In this document: piece by piece, positions 8,842 through 17,261 of the stretch | Layout of the letters: every line of letters begins with the position of its first letter | Position numbering within the stretch: position 1 is the stretch's first letter | Assembly: GCA_035644395.1 (NCBI GenBank) | Contig: DASQOR010000028.1 | Span: 214,178-278,177, forward strand | Length of the DNA: 64,000 nucleotides | Direction of reading: 5' to 3' | DNA from: JBGPLJ01 sp035644395 | GTDB taxonomy: Bacteria; Pseudomonadota; Gammaproteobacteria; Steroidobacterales; Steroidobacteraceae | Notes under the pieces: generated by a model | What the model was told of the DNA's origin: nothing | Databases searched by the model: none | Seen by the model: only the letters and a program-made list of their open reading frames with translations | Position numbers and translations under genes: made by a program

Positions 8842-10899
8842 TTACACCGCGGGCGGAACGGAGTCCGGCACCTCGTGCTCGCTCACCATCGTGAGGACGT
8901 CGTATTGCGCGACCGTTTCCCCGGCGGGGTTCGTGATCTGCGTGTCCCAGCGGACTTCGCCGTAGCCTGCACCCATCCGGAGCGACTTTTCCTTGCACGT
9001 GAACCGCACCTTGATCCGGTCGCCCGGCCGCACGGGCTTGAGGAAACGCAAGTGATCGAGGCCGTAGTTCGCGAGCACCGGGCCATAGGGTGGATCGACG
9101 AACAGGCCGGCCGCCGCCGACACCAGGAAATAGCCGTGGGCCACGCGCCCGCCGAAGAGCGGGTTGCGGCGCGCGGCGGCTTCATCCATGTGGGCATAAA
9201 AATGATCGCCCGAAAGCCGCGCGAAGGCCTCGATATCTTCGAGCGTCACCGTGCGTTCCGCCGTCAGGATCGTGTCGCCGATGGCAAGCTCGTGAAAGGG
9301 TTTGCGGAACAAATGCCGCTCGGACTCCACGAGCCTCGAGCCCGGCGTCCAGCGACCGGTCACCGCGGTGACCACATCGGGTGTTCCCTGGATTGCCGTG
9401 CGCTGCAGGTAGTGGAGCACGCCGCGAATGCCGCCCAGCTCCTCGCCGCCGCCGGCGCGTCCGGGCCCACCGTGCACGAGGTGCGCAAGCGGCGAGCCGT
9501 GGCCGGTCGACTCCTTTGCGCAATGACGATTCACGACGAGCACACGGCCATGGTATGGGGCGAGACCGAGGACCAGCCGGGCTGCGACCGCGTCGTCGGC
9601 CGTAAAGACCGAGCTCACGAGACTCCCGGATCCGCGGCGGGCGAGCTCGATCGCCTCGTCGATCGAACCATAGGGCACGACGGTCGCGACGGGCCCGAAG
9701 GCTTCCACTTCGTGGATGGCCCGTGCGGCTGCCGGGTTGCGGCAGGCAAGCAGCGTCGGCGCAACGAAGGCGCCGCGCTCTGCATCGGCTCCCCGCACGG
9801 CGAAGCGGGCTGATCCACCCAGGACGATCTCGGCCTCCTGCGACAGCGCCTCGATGCGCTCGCGCACTTCGCGCCGCTGACCGAGTCCGACCAGCGGGCC
9901 CATCCGCGTCTCCTTCTGGCGCGGGTCGCCGACTTCGATCGCGCCGAGCGCACTCCGCAGTGCCTCGAGCACGGCATCCAGGGACTGCCCCGGCACCAGC
10001 GCCTTGCGGATGGCGGTGCACTTCTGCCCCGCCTTCACGGTCATCTCGCGCACGACCTCCTTGACGAAGAGGTCGAATTCCGCCGTGCCCGCGACCGCGT
10101 CGGGAGCGAGCACGCAGGAATTGAGCGAGTCGGTCTCCGCCACGAAGCGGACCGAGTTCTCGATCACGGCTGGATGCCGGCGCAACGCGCTCGCCGTGGC
10201 AGCAGAACCCGTGAAGGACACGCTGTCCTGGCAGCCGAGATGCTCGAAGAGATCGCCGGCCGAGCCGCAGATGAGCTGCAGCGCGCCTTCCGGAAGGATG
10301 CCAGAGTCAGCAATCATCCGGACCAGGAGTTCCGTGAGATACGACGTCGCCGTCGCGGGCTTCACGATCGCCGGCACACCCGCGAGATAGGCGGGGGCGA
10401 ATTTTTCGAGCATGCCCCAGCAGGGAAAGTTGAATGCGTTGATGTGGATGGCAGCGCCTTCGAGCGGCACGCCGATGTGCTGTCCGACGAAACCGCCCGA
10501 TTTCGACAGCAGCTCGGTGCCGCCGTCGATGTAGACCCGGCCGTTCGGCAGTTCGCGGACGCCCTTGCTGGCGAACACGAATACCGTGCCGATGCCGCCG
10601 TCGATGTCGATCCAGGAATCCGGGCGCGTCGCACCGGTCGCGTACGAGAGTGCGTAGAGCTCTTCCTTGCGCTCGCCCAGGTGTCTGGCGAGCGCCTTCA
10701 ACTGGGCCGCGCGTTCGTGAAACGTCATGCGCCTGAGGTTCGGTCCCCCAACCCGGCGAGCGTGCTCGAGCACCGCCCGGAAATCGACGCCGCCCGACGA
10801 GGTCTCGGCGACGACTTCGCCGGTGGTCGCGTCACGCAGCTTGGCCAGCTCGCCGGTGCCGGCATGCCAGTGACCCATCACGTAGTTTCGAAGCTGCAT
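8842..10899 (-). CDS. paaZ: Oxepin-CoA hydrolase / 3-oxo-5,6-dehydrosuberyl-CoA semialdehyde dehydrogenase
   Basis: A 685-residue fusion that hydrolyses the oxepin-CoA ring and oxidises the resulting aldehyde. The N-terminal aldehyde dehydrogenase (about 1-510) has the cysteine motif GQKCTAIRKA, and the C-terminal MaoC-like hydratase (about 535-680) carries FARLSGDHFYAHMDE. Both parts are present, so the full reaction should be possible, unlike single-domain relatives that release a dead-end aldehyde. An open frame continues 49 codons upstream, but the ATG at 10899 (MQLRNYVMGHW) fits the family start. Gap to paaK is 14 bases. Confidence 0.94.
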   Translation of the reverse strand: MQLRNYVMGHWHAGTGELAKLRDATTGEVVAETSSGGVDFRAVLEHARRVGGPNLRRMTFHERAAQLKALARHLGERKEELYALSYATGATRPDSWIDIDGGIGTVFVFASKGVRELPNGRVYIDGGTELLSKSGGFVGQHIGVPLEGAAIHINAFNFPCWGMLEKFAPAYLAGVPAIVKPATATSYLTELLVRMIADSGILPEGALQLICGSAGDLFEHLGCQDSVSFTGSAATASALRRHPAVIENSVRFVAETDSLNSCVLAPDAVAGTAEFDLFVKEVVREMTVKAGQKCTAIRKALVPGQSLDAVLEALRSALGAIEVGDPRQKETRMGPLVGLGQRREVRERIEALSQEAEIVLGGSARFAVRGADAERGAFVAPTLLACRNPAAARAIHEVEAFGPVATVVPYGSIDEAIELARRGSGSLVSSVFTADDAVAARLVLGLAPYHGRVLVVNRHCAKESTGHGSPLAHLVHGGPGRAGGGEELGGIRGVLHYLQRTAIQGTPDVVTAVTGRWTPGSRLVESERHLFRKPFHELAIGDTILTAERTVTLEDIEAFARLSGDHFYAHMDEAAARRNPLFGGRVAHGYFLVSAAAGLFVDPPYGPVLANYGLDHLRFLKPVRPGDRIKVRFTCKEKSLRMGAGYGEVRWDTQITNPAGETVAQYDVLTMVSEHEVPDSVPPAV

Positions 10900-10913
10900 G
10901 GCCCTTCCAGTGT

Positions 10914-12218
10914 TTACGGACGCCGGCGATCGATGACGCGCCTGGCCTTGCCGGCCGAGCGCTCGACCGACCCCGGCTCGCCGACGACGACTTCGGCACT
11001 GACGCCGACATAGGACTTGATCTCGCGCACGAGGCGCACCGCGCAATCCGCGGGAGCGCCGGCCACGCTCCTTTCGACCACGACCTGCAACTGATCGAGC
11101 GAGCCCTCGCGCGAGACTTCCAGCCGATAGTGTGGTGCGAGGCCCGGCTGCTTCAGCACGAGTTCCTCGATCTGGGTCGGAAACACATTGACGCCGCGAA
11201 TGATCAGCATGTCGTCGGATCGGCCGGTGATCTTCGCCATCCGCCGCATCGACCGCGCTGTCGGCGGCAGAAGGCGCGTCAGGTCACGGGTGCGGTAGCG
11301 GATCATGGGCAGCGCCTGCTTGGTGAGCGAGGTGAAGACGAGCTCGCCCGGTTCGCCGTCCGGCAGCACGCGCCCCGTCGCAGGATCGATGATCTCCGGA
11401 TAGAAGTGATCTTCCCAGATGACCGGGCCGTCCTTCGTCTCGACGCATTCGTTCGCGACACCCGGGCCCATGACCTCCGACAGGCCGTAGATATCGACCG
11501 CGTCGACATCGAAGCGCTCTTCGATTTCGGCGCGCATCGCCTCGGTCCACGGCTCGGCGCCGAGAATCGCGACCTCGAGCGAACTCGCCCGCGGATCGAC
11601 GCCCTGCTTCTCGAACTCCTCGGCGATGTTCAGGAGATAGGACGGCGTCACCATGATGACGTGCGGCCTGAGATCCCTGATGAGCTGCACCTGCTTTTCG
11701 GTCTGGCCGCCCGACATGGGGACGACGGTGCAGCCGAGACGTTCGGCACCGTAGTGCGCTCCAAGCCCGCCCGTGAAAAGTCCGTAGCCGTAAGCCACGT
11801 GCACGATGTCGCCCGGTCGGCCGCCCGCGGCTCGAATCGAGCGCGCAACGAGCCCCGCCCAGGTGTCGATGTCCTCCCGCGTGTAGCCAACGACGGTGGG
11901 TTTGCCCGTCGTGCCGCTCGATGCATGGATGCGGACGACGTCCTCGCGTGGCACGGCAAACATCCCGAACGGATAGTTGCTGCGCAGGTCGGCCTTCACG
12001 GTGAACGGAAACTTCGCGAGATCCTCGAGCGCGCGCAGATCCTCAGGACCAACGCCCGCTTCGTCGAACCTGCGGCGATAGTGCGGTGAATTTGCGTAAG
12101 CGTGTCCGAGCGTCTGGCGGAGCCTTGCAAGCTGCAGCGCCCCGAGTTCATCGCGGCTCGCCCGCTCGATCGATTCGAGTGGCGCGGTCGGACCGGGGCG
12201 CCGGGTTCGGGTCGCCAT
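10914..12218 (-). CDS. paaK: Phenylacetate-CoA ligase
   Basis: The 434-residue AMP-forming ligase activates phenylacetate with ATP and CoA, the entry step of the pathway. The P-loop ASSGTTGKPTVV (99-110) and VAYGYGLFTGGLGAHYGAE stretch are diagnostic of PaaK. The C-terminal MLIIRGVNVFPTQIEE hinge and lid region matches the family. The gene sits between paaI (three-base gap) and paaZ in the long minus-strand operon and acts in the cytosol. Confidence 0.95.
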   Translation of the reverse strand: MATRTRRPGPTAPLESIERASRDELGALQLARLRQTLGHAYANSPHYRRRFDEAGVGPEDLRALEDLAKFPFTVKADLRSNYPFGMFAVPREDVVRIHASSGTTGKPTVVGYTREDIDTWAGLVARSIRAAGGRPGDIVHVAYGYGLFTGGLGAHYGAERLGCTVVPMSGGQTEKQVQLIRDLRPHVIMVTPSYLLNIAEEFEKQGVDPRASSLEVAILGAEPWTEAMRAEIEERFDVDAVDIYGLSEVMGPGVANECVETKDGPVIWEDHFYPEIIDPATGRVLPDGEPGELVFTSLTKQALPMIRYRTRDLTRLLPPTARSMRRMAKITGRSDDMLIIRGVNVFPTQIEELVLKQPGLAPHYRLEVSREGSLDQLQVVVERSVAGAPADCAVRLVREIKSYVGVSAEVVVGEPGSVERSAGKARRVIDRRRP

Positions 12219-12221
12219 GTC

Positions 12222-12662
12222 TCACTTGTCTCCGGCGCCGGCAAGCACGTTGCCGCCCACCCGCGCCGAGCGGCCACGGAAGAGGGCGATGCGCGTTCCC
12301 TGCTGATTGCTGACCTCGATGTCGTAGAGACCGAGGCGGCGGCCACGCGACTGTTCGCTGGCCGTTGCCGTCAGGAGATCGCCCTCGCGGGCGGGAGCCA
12401 GAAACTCGATCGCAGCCGATGCCGCGAGCGTGTTCTCGTTGTAGGAGTTGCAGGCATAAGCAAACGCCGTGTCCGCCAGCGCGAAGATGAGGCCGCCGTG
12501 ACAGATCGCGTGGCCATTCAGCATGTCGGGACGCACTCGCATCGCAAGCGTCGCACGGCCCGTATCCACGGCCAGGATTTCAATGCCAAGGGCGCGCGCC
12601 GCGACATCCCTGGAATACAGCTCGCCTGCAGCCTGCCGCGCGAGTTCCGCTGCGTCCGTCAT
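12222..12662 (-). CDS. paaI: Phenylacetate-pathway hotdog thioesterase
   Basis: A 146-residue single hotdog-fold thioesterase. The motif LNGHAICHGGLIFALADTAF (49-67) carries the active-site Asn, Gly-Gly and Asp of PaaI. In studied bacteria PaaI hydrolyses ring-hydroxylated or dead-end phenylacetyl-CoA products and so returns trapped CoA. It is embedded between paaG (12-base gap) and paaK (three-base gap), which supports the assignment over other hotdog proteins. Confidence 0.92.
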   Translation of the reverse strand: MTDAAELARQAAGELYSRDVAARALGIEILAVDTGRATLAMRVRPDMLNGHAICHGGLIFALADTAFAYACNSYNENTLAASAAIEFLAPAREGDLLTATASEQSRGRRLGLYDIEVSNQQGTRIALFRGRSARVGGNVLAGAGDK

Positions 12663-12674
12663 GGTGCCGTTGCC

Positions 12675-13466
12675 TCAGCGCCCGGTGAAAGCCGGCGCGC
12701 GCTTTTCGATGAAGGCGCGAACCCCTTCCCGGTAGTCTTCGCTTGCGCCCAATTCCCGCTGGAAGTCGCGCTCCAGATCGAGCTGCGCTTCGAGCGGATT
12801 CTGCCAGGCCGCATTCAGCGCCTGCTTGGTCCGCGCGAGTCCGCGCGTCGGCGCCGCCGCGAACTGCTTCGCGAGCGCGTCGACCTCCGGCCGCAGCGCT
12901 TCGTCCTCAACTGCCTTCCAGATCATTCCCCACTCCGCCGCCTGTGCGGCGCCGAGCTTGTCTCCGGTCAGCGCAAGCGCCATGGCGCGGGCCGGGCCCA
13001 CGAGGCGCGGCAGGATCCAGGTTCCGCCGGAATCGGGGACGAGGCCGAGTTTGCAGAAGGCCTGCACGAAGCTCGCCGAGCGCGCGGCGATCGCGATGTC
13101 GCAAGCGAGCGCGATATTGGCGCCCGCGCCCGCCGCAACCCCGTTGACCGCCGCGATCACCGGCATCGGCAGCCGGCGGATGGCGAGGATGAGCGGCGCG
13201 TAGTATTTCTCGATCGATTCGCCCAGATCGACCGACGCCGCTCCCGGCGTCACGGCGCGGTCATTGAGGTCCTGTCCGGCACAGAAGCCGCGTCCGGCGC
13301 CCGTGATCACAAGAACGCGCGCACCAGCGGCGACCGTGACTTTCGCAAGCGCGTCGCGTACCTCGCCGTGCATCGCGACCGTGAAGCTGTTGAGCCGGTC
13401 GGGACGATTGAGCGTCAGGCGAGCGACGCCCGCGTCGATTTTAAAAAGAATCGTCTCGTAATCCAT
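12675..13466 (-). CDS. paaG: 1,2-epoxyphenylacetyl-CoA isomerase
   Basis: A 263-residue crotonase-fold enzyme that isomerises the ring epoxide to oxepin-CoA. TLNRPDRLNSF, the ITGAGRGFCAGQDLNDR oxyanion-hole loop and GVAAGAGANIALACDI define the fold. The long frame upstream is not part of the gene: the ATG at 13466 (MDYETILFKIDAG) is the family start. It is the only crotonase in the cluster, so the separate enoyl-CoA hydratase PaaF must be encoded elsewhere. Assignment as PaaG rests on the operon position as well as sequence. Confidence 0.92.
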   Translation of the reverse strand: MDYETILFKIDAGVARLTLNRPDRLNSFTVAMHGEVRDALAKVTVAAGARVLVITGAGRGFCAGQDLNDRAVTPGAASVDLGESIEKYYAPLILAIRRLPMPVIAAVNGVAAGAGANIALACDIAIAARSASFVQAFCKLGLVPDSGGTWILPRLVGPARAMALALTGDKLGAAQAAEWGMIWKAVEDEALRPEVDALAKQFAAAPTRGLARTKQALNAAWQNPLEAQLDLERDFQRELGASEDYREGVRAFIEKRAPAFTGR

Positions 13467-13492
13467 GCCAGTCCCCTCGCCGTCGGCGGTGA

Positions 13493-14590
13493 TCAGCGCG
13501 AATCGTAGGTCAGCTCGATGTCGTTCGTCACCGGATGCGCCTGGCAGGCGAGGATGAAACCCTCGTCCAGCTCGTGCTGCTCCAGCGCGTAGTTCGTATG
13601 CATCTCGACCTTGCCTTTCACGAGCCGCGTGCGGCAGGTGGAGCACACACCGGCGCGGCAAGAAAACGGCAAGTCGAAACCCGCTTCGTTGGCGGCATCG
13701 AGCACGGATGTACCGTCCATCGGCATTTCGAACGAGCGTGTGCGCCCATCGATCAGCACGGCAACACGCGCGACATCCGGGCGTGCCGCCGGCGCTGCCG
13801 CCGTACCCGCCATCATGCCGGCCTGGGCAGATTGCGCGGCCGCCGGCGATGCAGCGAGGAAATGCTCTGCGTGGATCCGGCCCGGCTCGACTCCCTTCCC
13901 GGCCAGCGCCGTCGTGAGACTCTCGATCATGTCGCCCGGGCCACACAGAAAGTATTCATCCACGGCCCGCGCATCGAAAAGGCCCGGCGTCAGCTCGTCG
14001 AGTTTCGCTGCCGTGAGGCGGCCATTGTAGAGCTCGATCTCCTGGCTCTCCGCGGTCAGGAGGAAGTGCAGCCCGAAGCGTGTCACGTAGCGGTCCTTGA
14101 GCGCCTGCAGCTCCTCGATGAAGAGCACCGATTCGGCGTCGCGGTTGCCATAGAAAAGGAGTACCCGGCTGTCCGGCTCCGCTTCCAGCAGCTGGCGCAC
14201 GATGGCGATGACCGGCGTGATACCGATGCCCGCGGCGATCGCGACGCTCAGCCGCGGCCGCCCCGGCCGCGGACCGGCGTGAAAGCTGCCGTTCGGCATC
14301 AGGACGTCGACCAGGTCCCCGACGCGCAACTCATCGCCGACGAAATTCGAGAAGCGACCGCCGGAAATGCGTCGCACGCAAATCGAGAGCGTCGCTGCGG
14401 AGGGTGAACTCGAGATCGAATAGGTGCGCCGCAGTTCCTCGCCGTGCACGCGCAAGCGAAGCCCGAGGTGCTGCCCCGCCTCGAAGCGGAAGTTCGCGGC
14501 CAGTTCGGGTGGAACCGCAAAAGTCAGTGCCACTGCGCGCTCGGTCTCGGCGCGCTTCTCGGCGATTCGCAGCGCGTGATATTGCAGCAC
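13493..14590 (-). CDS. paaE: Phenylacetyl-CoA epoxidase, reductase subunit
   Basis: The 365-residue flavin/iron-sulfur reductase passes electrons from NADPH to the di-iron oxygenase PaaABC. It has an FAD domain with RRTYSISSSP, an NAD(P) domain with AAGIGITPVIAIVRQLLEAE, and a C-terminal plant-type ferredoxin domain with CRAGVCSTC and a fourth Cys in FILACQAHP. A GTG at 14590 is taken as start because it lies ten bases after the paaD stop and gives the usual length; the frame is open further upstream into paaD. Translation start is therefore less certain than function. Confidence 0.92.
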   Translation of the reverse strand: MLQYHALRIAEKRAETERAVALTFAVPPELAANFRFEAGQHLGLRLRVHGEELRRTYSISSSPSAATLSICVRRISGGRFSNFVGDELRVGDLVDVLMPNGSFHAGPRPGRPRLSVAIAAGIGITPVIAIVRQLLEAEPDSRVLLFYGNRDAESVLFIEELQALKDRYVTRFGLHFLLTAESQEIELYNGRLTAAKLDELTPGLFDARAVDEYFLCGPGDMIESLTTALAGKGVEPGRIHAEHFLAASPAAAQSAQAGMMAGTAAAPAARPDVARVAVLIDGRTRSFEMPMDGTSVLDAANEAGFDLPFSCRAGVCSTCRTRLVKGKVEMHTNYALEQHELDEGFILACQAHPVTNDIELTYDSR

Positions 14591-14600
14591 GCCGCTCAGC

Positions 14601-15113
14601 TCACAGGCACTTGAAGCGCTCGAAGGGCTCGAGGCAACCGGCGCATCGATATAGCGATTTGCAGGGGGTCGAACCGAACTCGGAGAGGCGCTCGGTGTGC
14701 AGCGACTGGCAATGCGGACAGGCGATGGCCTCGTCATTCAAGTCCGTGGCGCCGCGGATCGCACCGAGCAGGCGCCGCGGGGGCACGATCCCGGATTTGG
14801 CGAGCTTGCGACGCCCGGTGTCGGTAATCCAATCGGTCGTCCAGGGCGGGCTCACGACCGTCCGGATGCTCGCGACAATGCCCTGCGCAGCCAGCGCTTC
14901 CTGCACCAGCTGACGAATGACGTCGGTTGCCGGGCAACCCGAATAGGTGGGCGTCAGGCCGATCTCGATGGCGCCGCCCCTCGCCTGCACGTGCCGCACG
15001 ATGCCGAGATCGACGATGCCGATGGTCGGGATCTCGGGATCCGGCACGCCGCGAAGAACGCTCCAGACGCGCTCCACGCCAGGCGCAGTCCCCGCCACGA
15101 CAGCGCTCACCAT
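14601..15113 (-). CDS. paaD: Phenylacetyl-CoA epoxidase, maturation subunit
   Basis: A 170-residue protein with an N-terminal MIP18/DUF59 domain (VPDPEIPTIGIVDLGIV, TPTYSGCPATDVI) and a C-terminal zinc-ribbon-like pair of CPHC and CAGC. In the family PaaD helps assemble the metal cofactors of the epoxidase complex and is not a redox subunit. The start overlaps the end of paaC by seven bases. Size and position between paaC and paaE are exactly those of the standard operon. Confidence 0.94.
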   Translation of the reverse strand: MVSAVVAGTAPGVERVWSVLRGVPDPEIPTIGIVDLGIVRHVQARGGAIEIGLTPTYSGCPATDVIRQLVQEALAAQGIVASIRTVVSPPWTTDWITDTGRRKLAKSGIVPPRRLLGAIRGATDLNDEAIACPHCQSLHTERLSEFGSTPCKSLYRCAGCLEPFERFKCL

Positions 15114-15859
15114 TGCGCTCCCGGATACGCGCGCTGCAGGAACTGCATGTCCGCAAGTAGAAACCCCAGCGCTTCTCCGTGCAGGCCACGCTTGCCCGCC
15201 GTGAGTTTGCCGCGATCCTTCGGCGCCACCAGGGTCGCTTCGACGAGGATGGCGAGCACCGCCGCACGCCAGCGCGGTTCGATCGCCGCGAGCGACGGCC
15301 CGACGCCGGCTTCCTCCATGGCCCGATCCGTGGCATCCACATCGAACATTTCATTCGTATACGGCCAGAGTTCGGCGAGCGCGAGTTCGACGCGGCGGTG
15401 GCTCTCCTCGGTGCCGTCTCCGAGTCGCACGAGCCAGCGTGAGCTGAAGCGCCAGTGATACTGCGTCTCCTTCAAAGCCTTGGCGGCAATGCCGGCCAGG
15501 CGGCCGTCCTTCGAATGGGATAGATCGCCGTAGAGCTCGCGCTGATAGGCGTCGAGGAGGAACTGCCGGACGATGGTCGCGGCGAAGTCGCCGTTCGGCT
15601 GTTCCGCAAGCGCGAGATTGCGAAACTGCGGGACGTCCCTCAGGAACGCGAGCGCATCCTCGTCCCGGCCGCAGCCTTCGAGTTCCCCGGCGTAAGAAAG
15701 AAGGAGTCGCGCCTGCCCGAGGAGATCGAGGGCGATATTGGCGAGGCCGAGATCTTCCTCGAGTGCCGGCGCATGACCGACCCATTCGCCGAGCTGTTGC
15801 GCGAGCACGAGGCTCGTGTCGCCGAGCCGGAGCAGGTAATCGAAGTGCGCCTGGCTCAC
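15107..15859 (-). CDS. paaC: Phenylacetyl-CoA epoxidase, structural subunit
   Basis: A 250-residue ferritin-like helical protein that pairs with PaaA and lacks its own working di-iron site in the family. EDLGLANIALDLLGQARL and LKETQYHWRFSSRWL are typical. The start is the GTG at 15859, which overlaps the paaB stop in a GTGA string. The frame is open upstream, but family length and this coupling decide the start. Confidence 0.93.
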   Translation of the reverse strand: MSQAHFDYLLRLGDTSLVLAQQLGEWVGHAPALEEDLGLANIALDLLGQARLLLSYAGELEGCGRDEDALAFLRDVPQFRNLALAEQPNGDFAATIVRQFLLDAYQRELYGDLSHSKDGRLAGIAAKALKETQYHWRFSSRWLVRLGDGTEESHRRVELALAELWPYTNEMFDVDATDRAMEEAGVGPSLAAIEPRWRAAVLAILVEATLVAPKDRGKLTAGKRGLHGEALGFLLADMQFLQRAYPGAQW

Positions 15860-16149
15860 AGGTTCTTCACCTCGTCCGGAATGTCGTAGAACGTCGGATG
15901 GCGATAGACCTTGTCGCGCGCGGGCTCGAAAAGCGCCGCGCCCTCGCCCGGATCGGACGCCACGAGATCGCTCGAGCGTACGACCCAGATGCTCACGCCT
16001 TCCATTCGCCTCGTGTAGAGATCGCGGCCGTGTTCGATCGCCATGGTGGCATCGGCTGCGTGCAGGCTTCCCGCGTGCTTGTGTTCGAGGCCCGCCCTGG
16101 AGCGGATGAACACCTCCCAGAGCGGCCAGTCCGTTCGTGCTTCGGTCAT
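15856..16149 (-). CDS. paaB: Phenylacetyl-CoA epoxidase, small subunit
   Basis: A 97-residue subunit of the PaaABCE complex, thought to bridge PaaAC heterodimers. WPLWEVFIRSRAGLEHKHAG at the N-terminus and the KVYRHPTFYDIPDEVKNL tail match PaaB closely. ATG at 16149 (MTEARTDW) is chosen over an upstream open frame because it gives the family length. It lies 22 bases after paaA and overlaps paaC. Confidence 0.94.
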   Translation of the reverse strand: MTEARTDWPLWEVFIRSRAGLEHKHAGSLHAADATMAIEHGRDLYTRRMEGVSIWVVRSSDLVASDPGEGAALFEPARDKVYRHPTFYDIPDEVKNL

Positions 16150-16171
16150 CGTGCAATTCCTCCGGCAGTCC

Positions 16172-17173
16172 TCAGGCCGCGGCGCCGGTCTTGCGCGCCC
16201 GCTGCTTCCCGGCGTACGCGGTCGCCGCCTCTCGCACCCAGCGCCCTTCATCGTGTGCACGTCGCCGTGCCGCCAATCGCTCCCGGTTGCAGGGCCCATT
16301 GCCTTTCAACACTTCGTTGAATTCGGACCAGTCGATGGCGCCGAAGCGGTAGTGCTGGCGTTCGCCATCCCAGGCGAGTTCGGCATCCGGCACCTTGAGG
16401 CCGAGGAACTGCGCCTGCGGCACCGTGACGTCGACGAAACGCTGGCGCAGGTCGTCGTTGCTGATGCGCTTGATCTTCCAGCGCGTCGATTGCGCGCTGT
16501 GCTTCGAGTCCGTGTCGCTCGGGCCGAACATCATGAGCGACGGCCACCACCAGCGGCCGAGCGCCGCCTGCGCCATCGCCTGCTGTTCGCGCGTGCCGCG
16601 GGCAAGCTTCATCATGATCTCGAAGCCCTGGCGCTGGTGAAAACTCTCTTCCTTGCAGATACGGATCATCGCGCGCGCGTACGGGCCGTAGGAGCACCGG
16701 CAGAGCGGGATCTGGTTCATGATCGCGGCGCCGTCGACGAGCCAGCCGATGGCGCCGACGTCCGCCCAGCTGACGGTCGGGTAGTTGAAGATGCTCGAAT
16801 ACTTCGCCGTTCCCGCGAGCAGCTGCTCGATCAGTTCGGCTCGCGAGATGCCGAGGGTTTCCGTCGCGCTGTAGAGATAGGCGCCGTGACCGCCCTCGTC
16901 CTGGACCTTCGCGATCAGCACGGCCTTGCGCCGCAAGGTCGGTGCCCGGGTGATCCAGTTGCCTTCGGGCAGCATGCCGACGATCTCGGAGTGCGCATGC
17001 TGCGACATCTGCCGGATGAGGGTCTGGCGGTAGGCCGGCGGCATCCAGTCCTTGGGCTCGACGCGCTCCTCACGGTCGACCCGTGCCAGGAACTGCGCTT
17101 CGAGCGTCGCGGTTTCGGCGGCGGACACGTGCAGCTCGCTGCGGCCAAGCTGGTCGAGTCCCTGGGTGTACAT
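16172..17173 (-). CDS. paaA: Phenylacetyl-CoA epoxidase, catalytic di-iron subunit
   Basis: The 333-residue subunit inserts one oxygen atom into the ring of phenylacetyl-CoA to give the 1,2-epoxide. The iron ligands are visible as two ExxH motifs, one in QDEGGHGAYLY and one in CKEESFHQRQG, in a ferritin-like helical bundle. ATG at 17173 (MYTQGLDQLG) is preferred over an upstream GTG because the GTG lies within the inverted repeat of the intergenic region. First gene of a nine- or ten-gene minus-strand operon; it is divergent from paaX. Confidence 0.95.
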   Translation of the reverse strand: MYTQGLDQLGRSELHVSAAETATLEAQFLARVDREERVEPKDWMPPAYRQTLIRQMSQHAHSEIVGMLPEGNWITRAPTLRRKAVLIAKVQDEGGHGAYLYSATETLGISRAELIEQLLAGTAKYSSIFNYPTVSWADVGAIGWLVDGAAIMNQIPLCRCSYGPYARAMIRICKEESFHQRQGFEIMMKLARGTREQQAMAQAALGRWWWPSLMMFGPSDTDSKHSAQSTRWKIKRISNDDLRQRFVDVTVPQAQFLGLKVPDAELAWDGERQHYRFGAIDWSEFNEVLKGNGPCNRERLAARRRAHDEGRWVREAATAYAGKQRARKTGAAA

Positions 17174-17203
17174 GGCGGTCGGTCTCCGGGTCGGGCGGCG
17201 CGG

Positions 17204-17254
17204 CCAATGTGACACATAATGCCTCGTATCTCAATTTTTTCTGTGTCATATTGG
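17204..17254. promoter_or_regulatory. Inverted repeat between paaA and paaX, probable PaaX operator
   Basis: Left arm CCAATGTGACACA (17204-17216) and right arm TGTGTCATATTGG (17242-17254) are reverse complements at 12 of 13 positions, with a 25-base spacer. The right arm ends seven bases before the paaX GTG and the left arm is 30 bases from the paaA ATG, so a protein bound here could control both directions. PaaX-family repressors that respond to phenylacetyl-CoA bind such divergent regions. The half-site does not obviously match the E. coli PaaX consensus I recall, so the link to PaaX is inference. Confidence 0.65.
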
Positions 17255-17261
17255 CGGAGCC

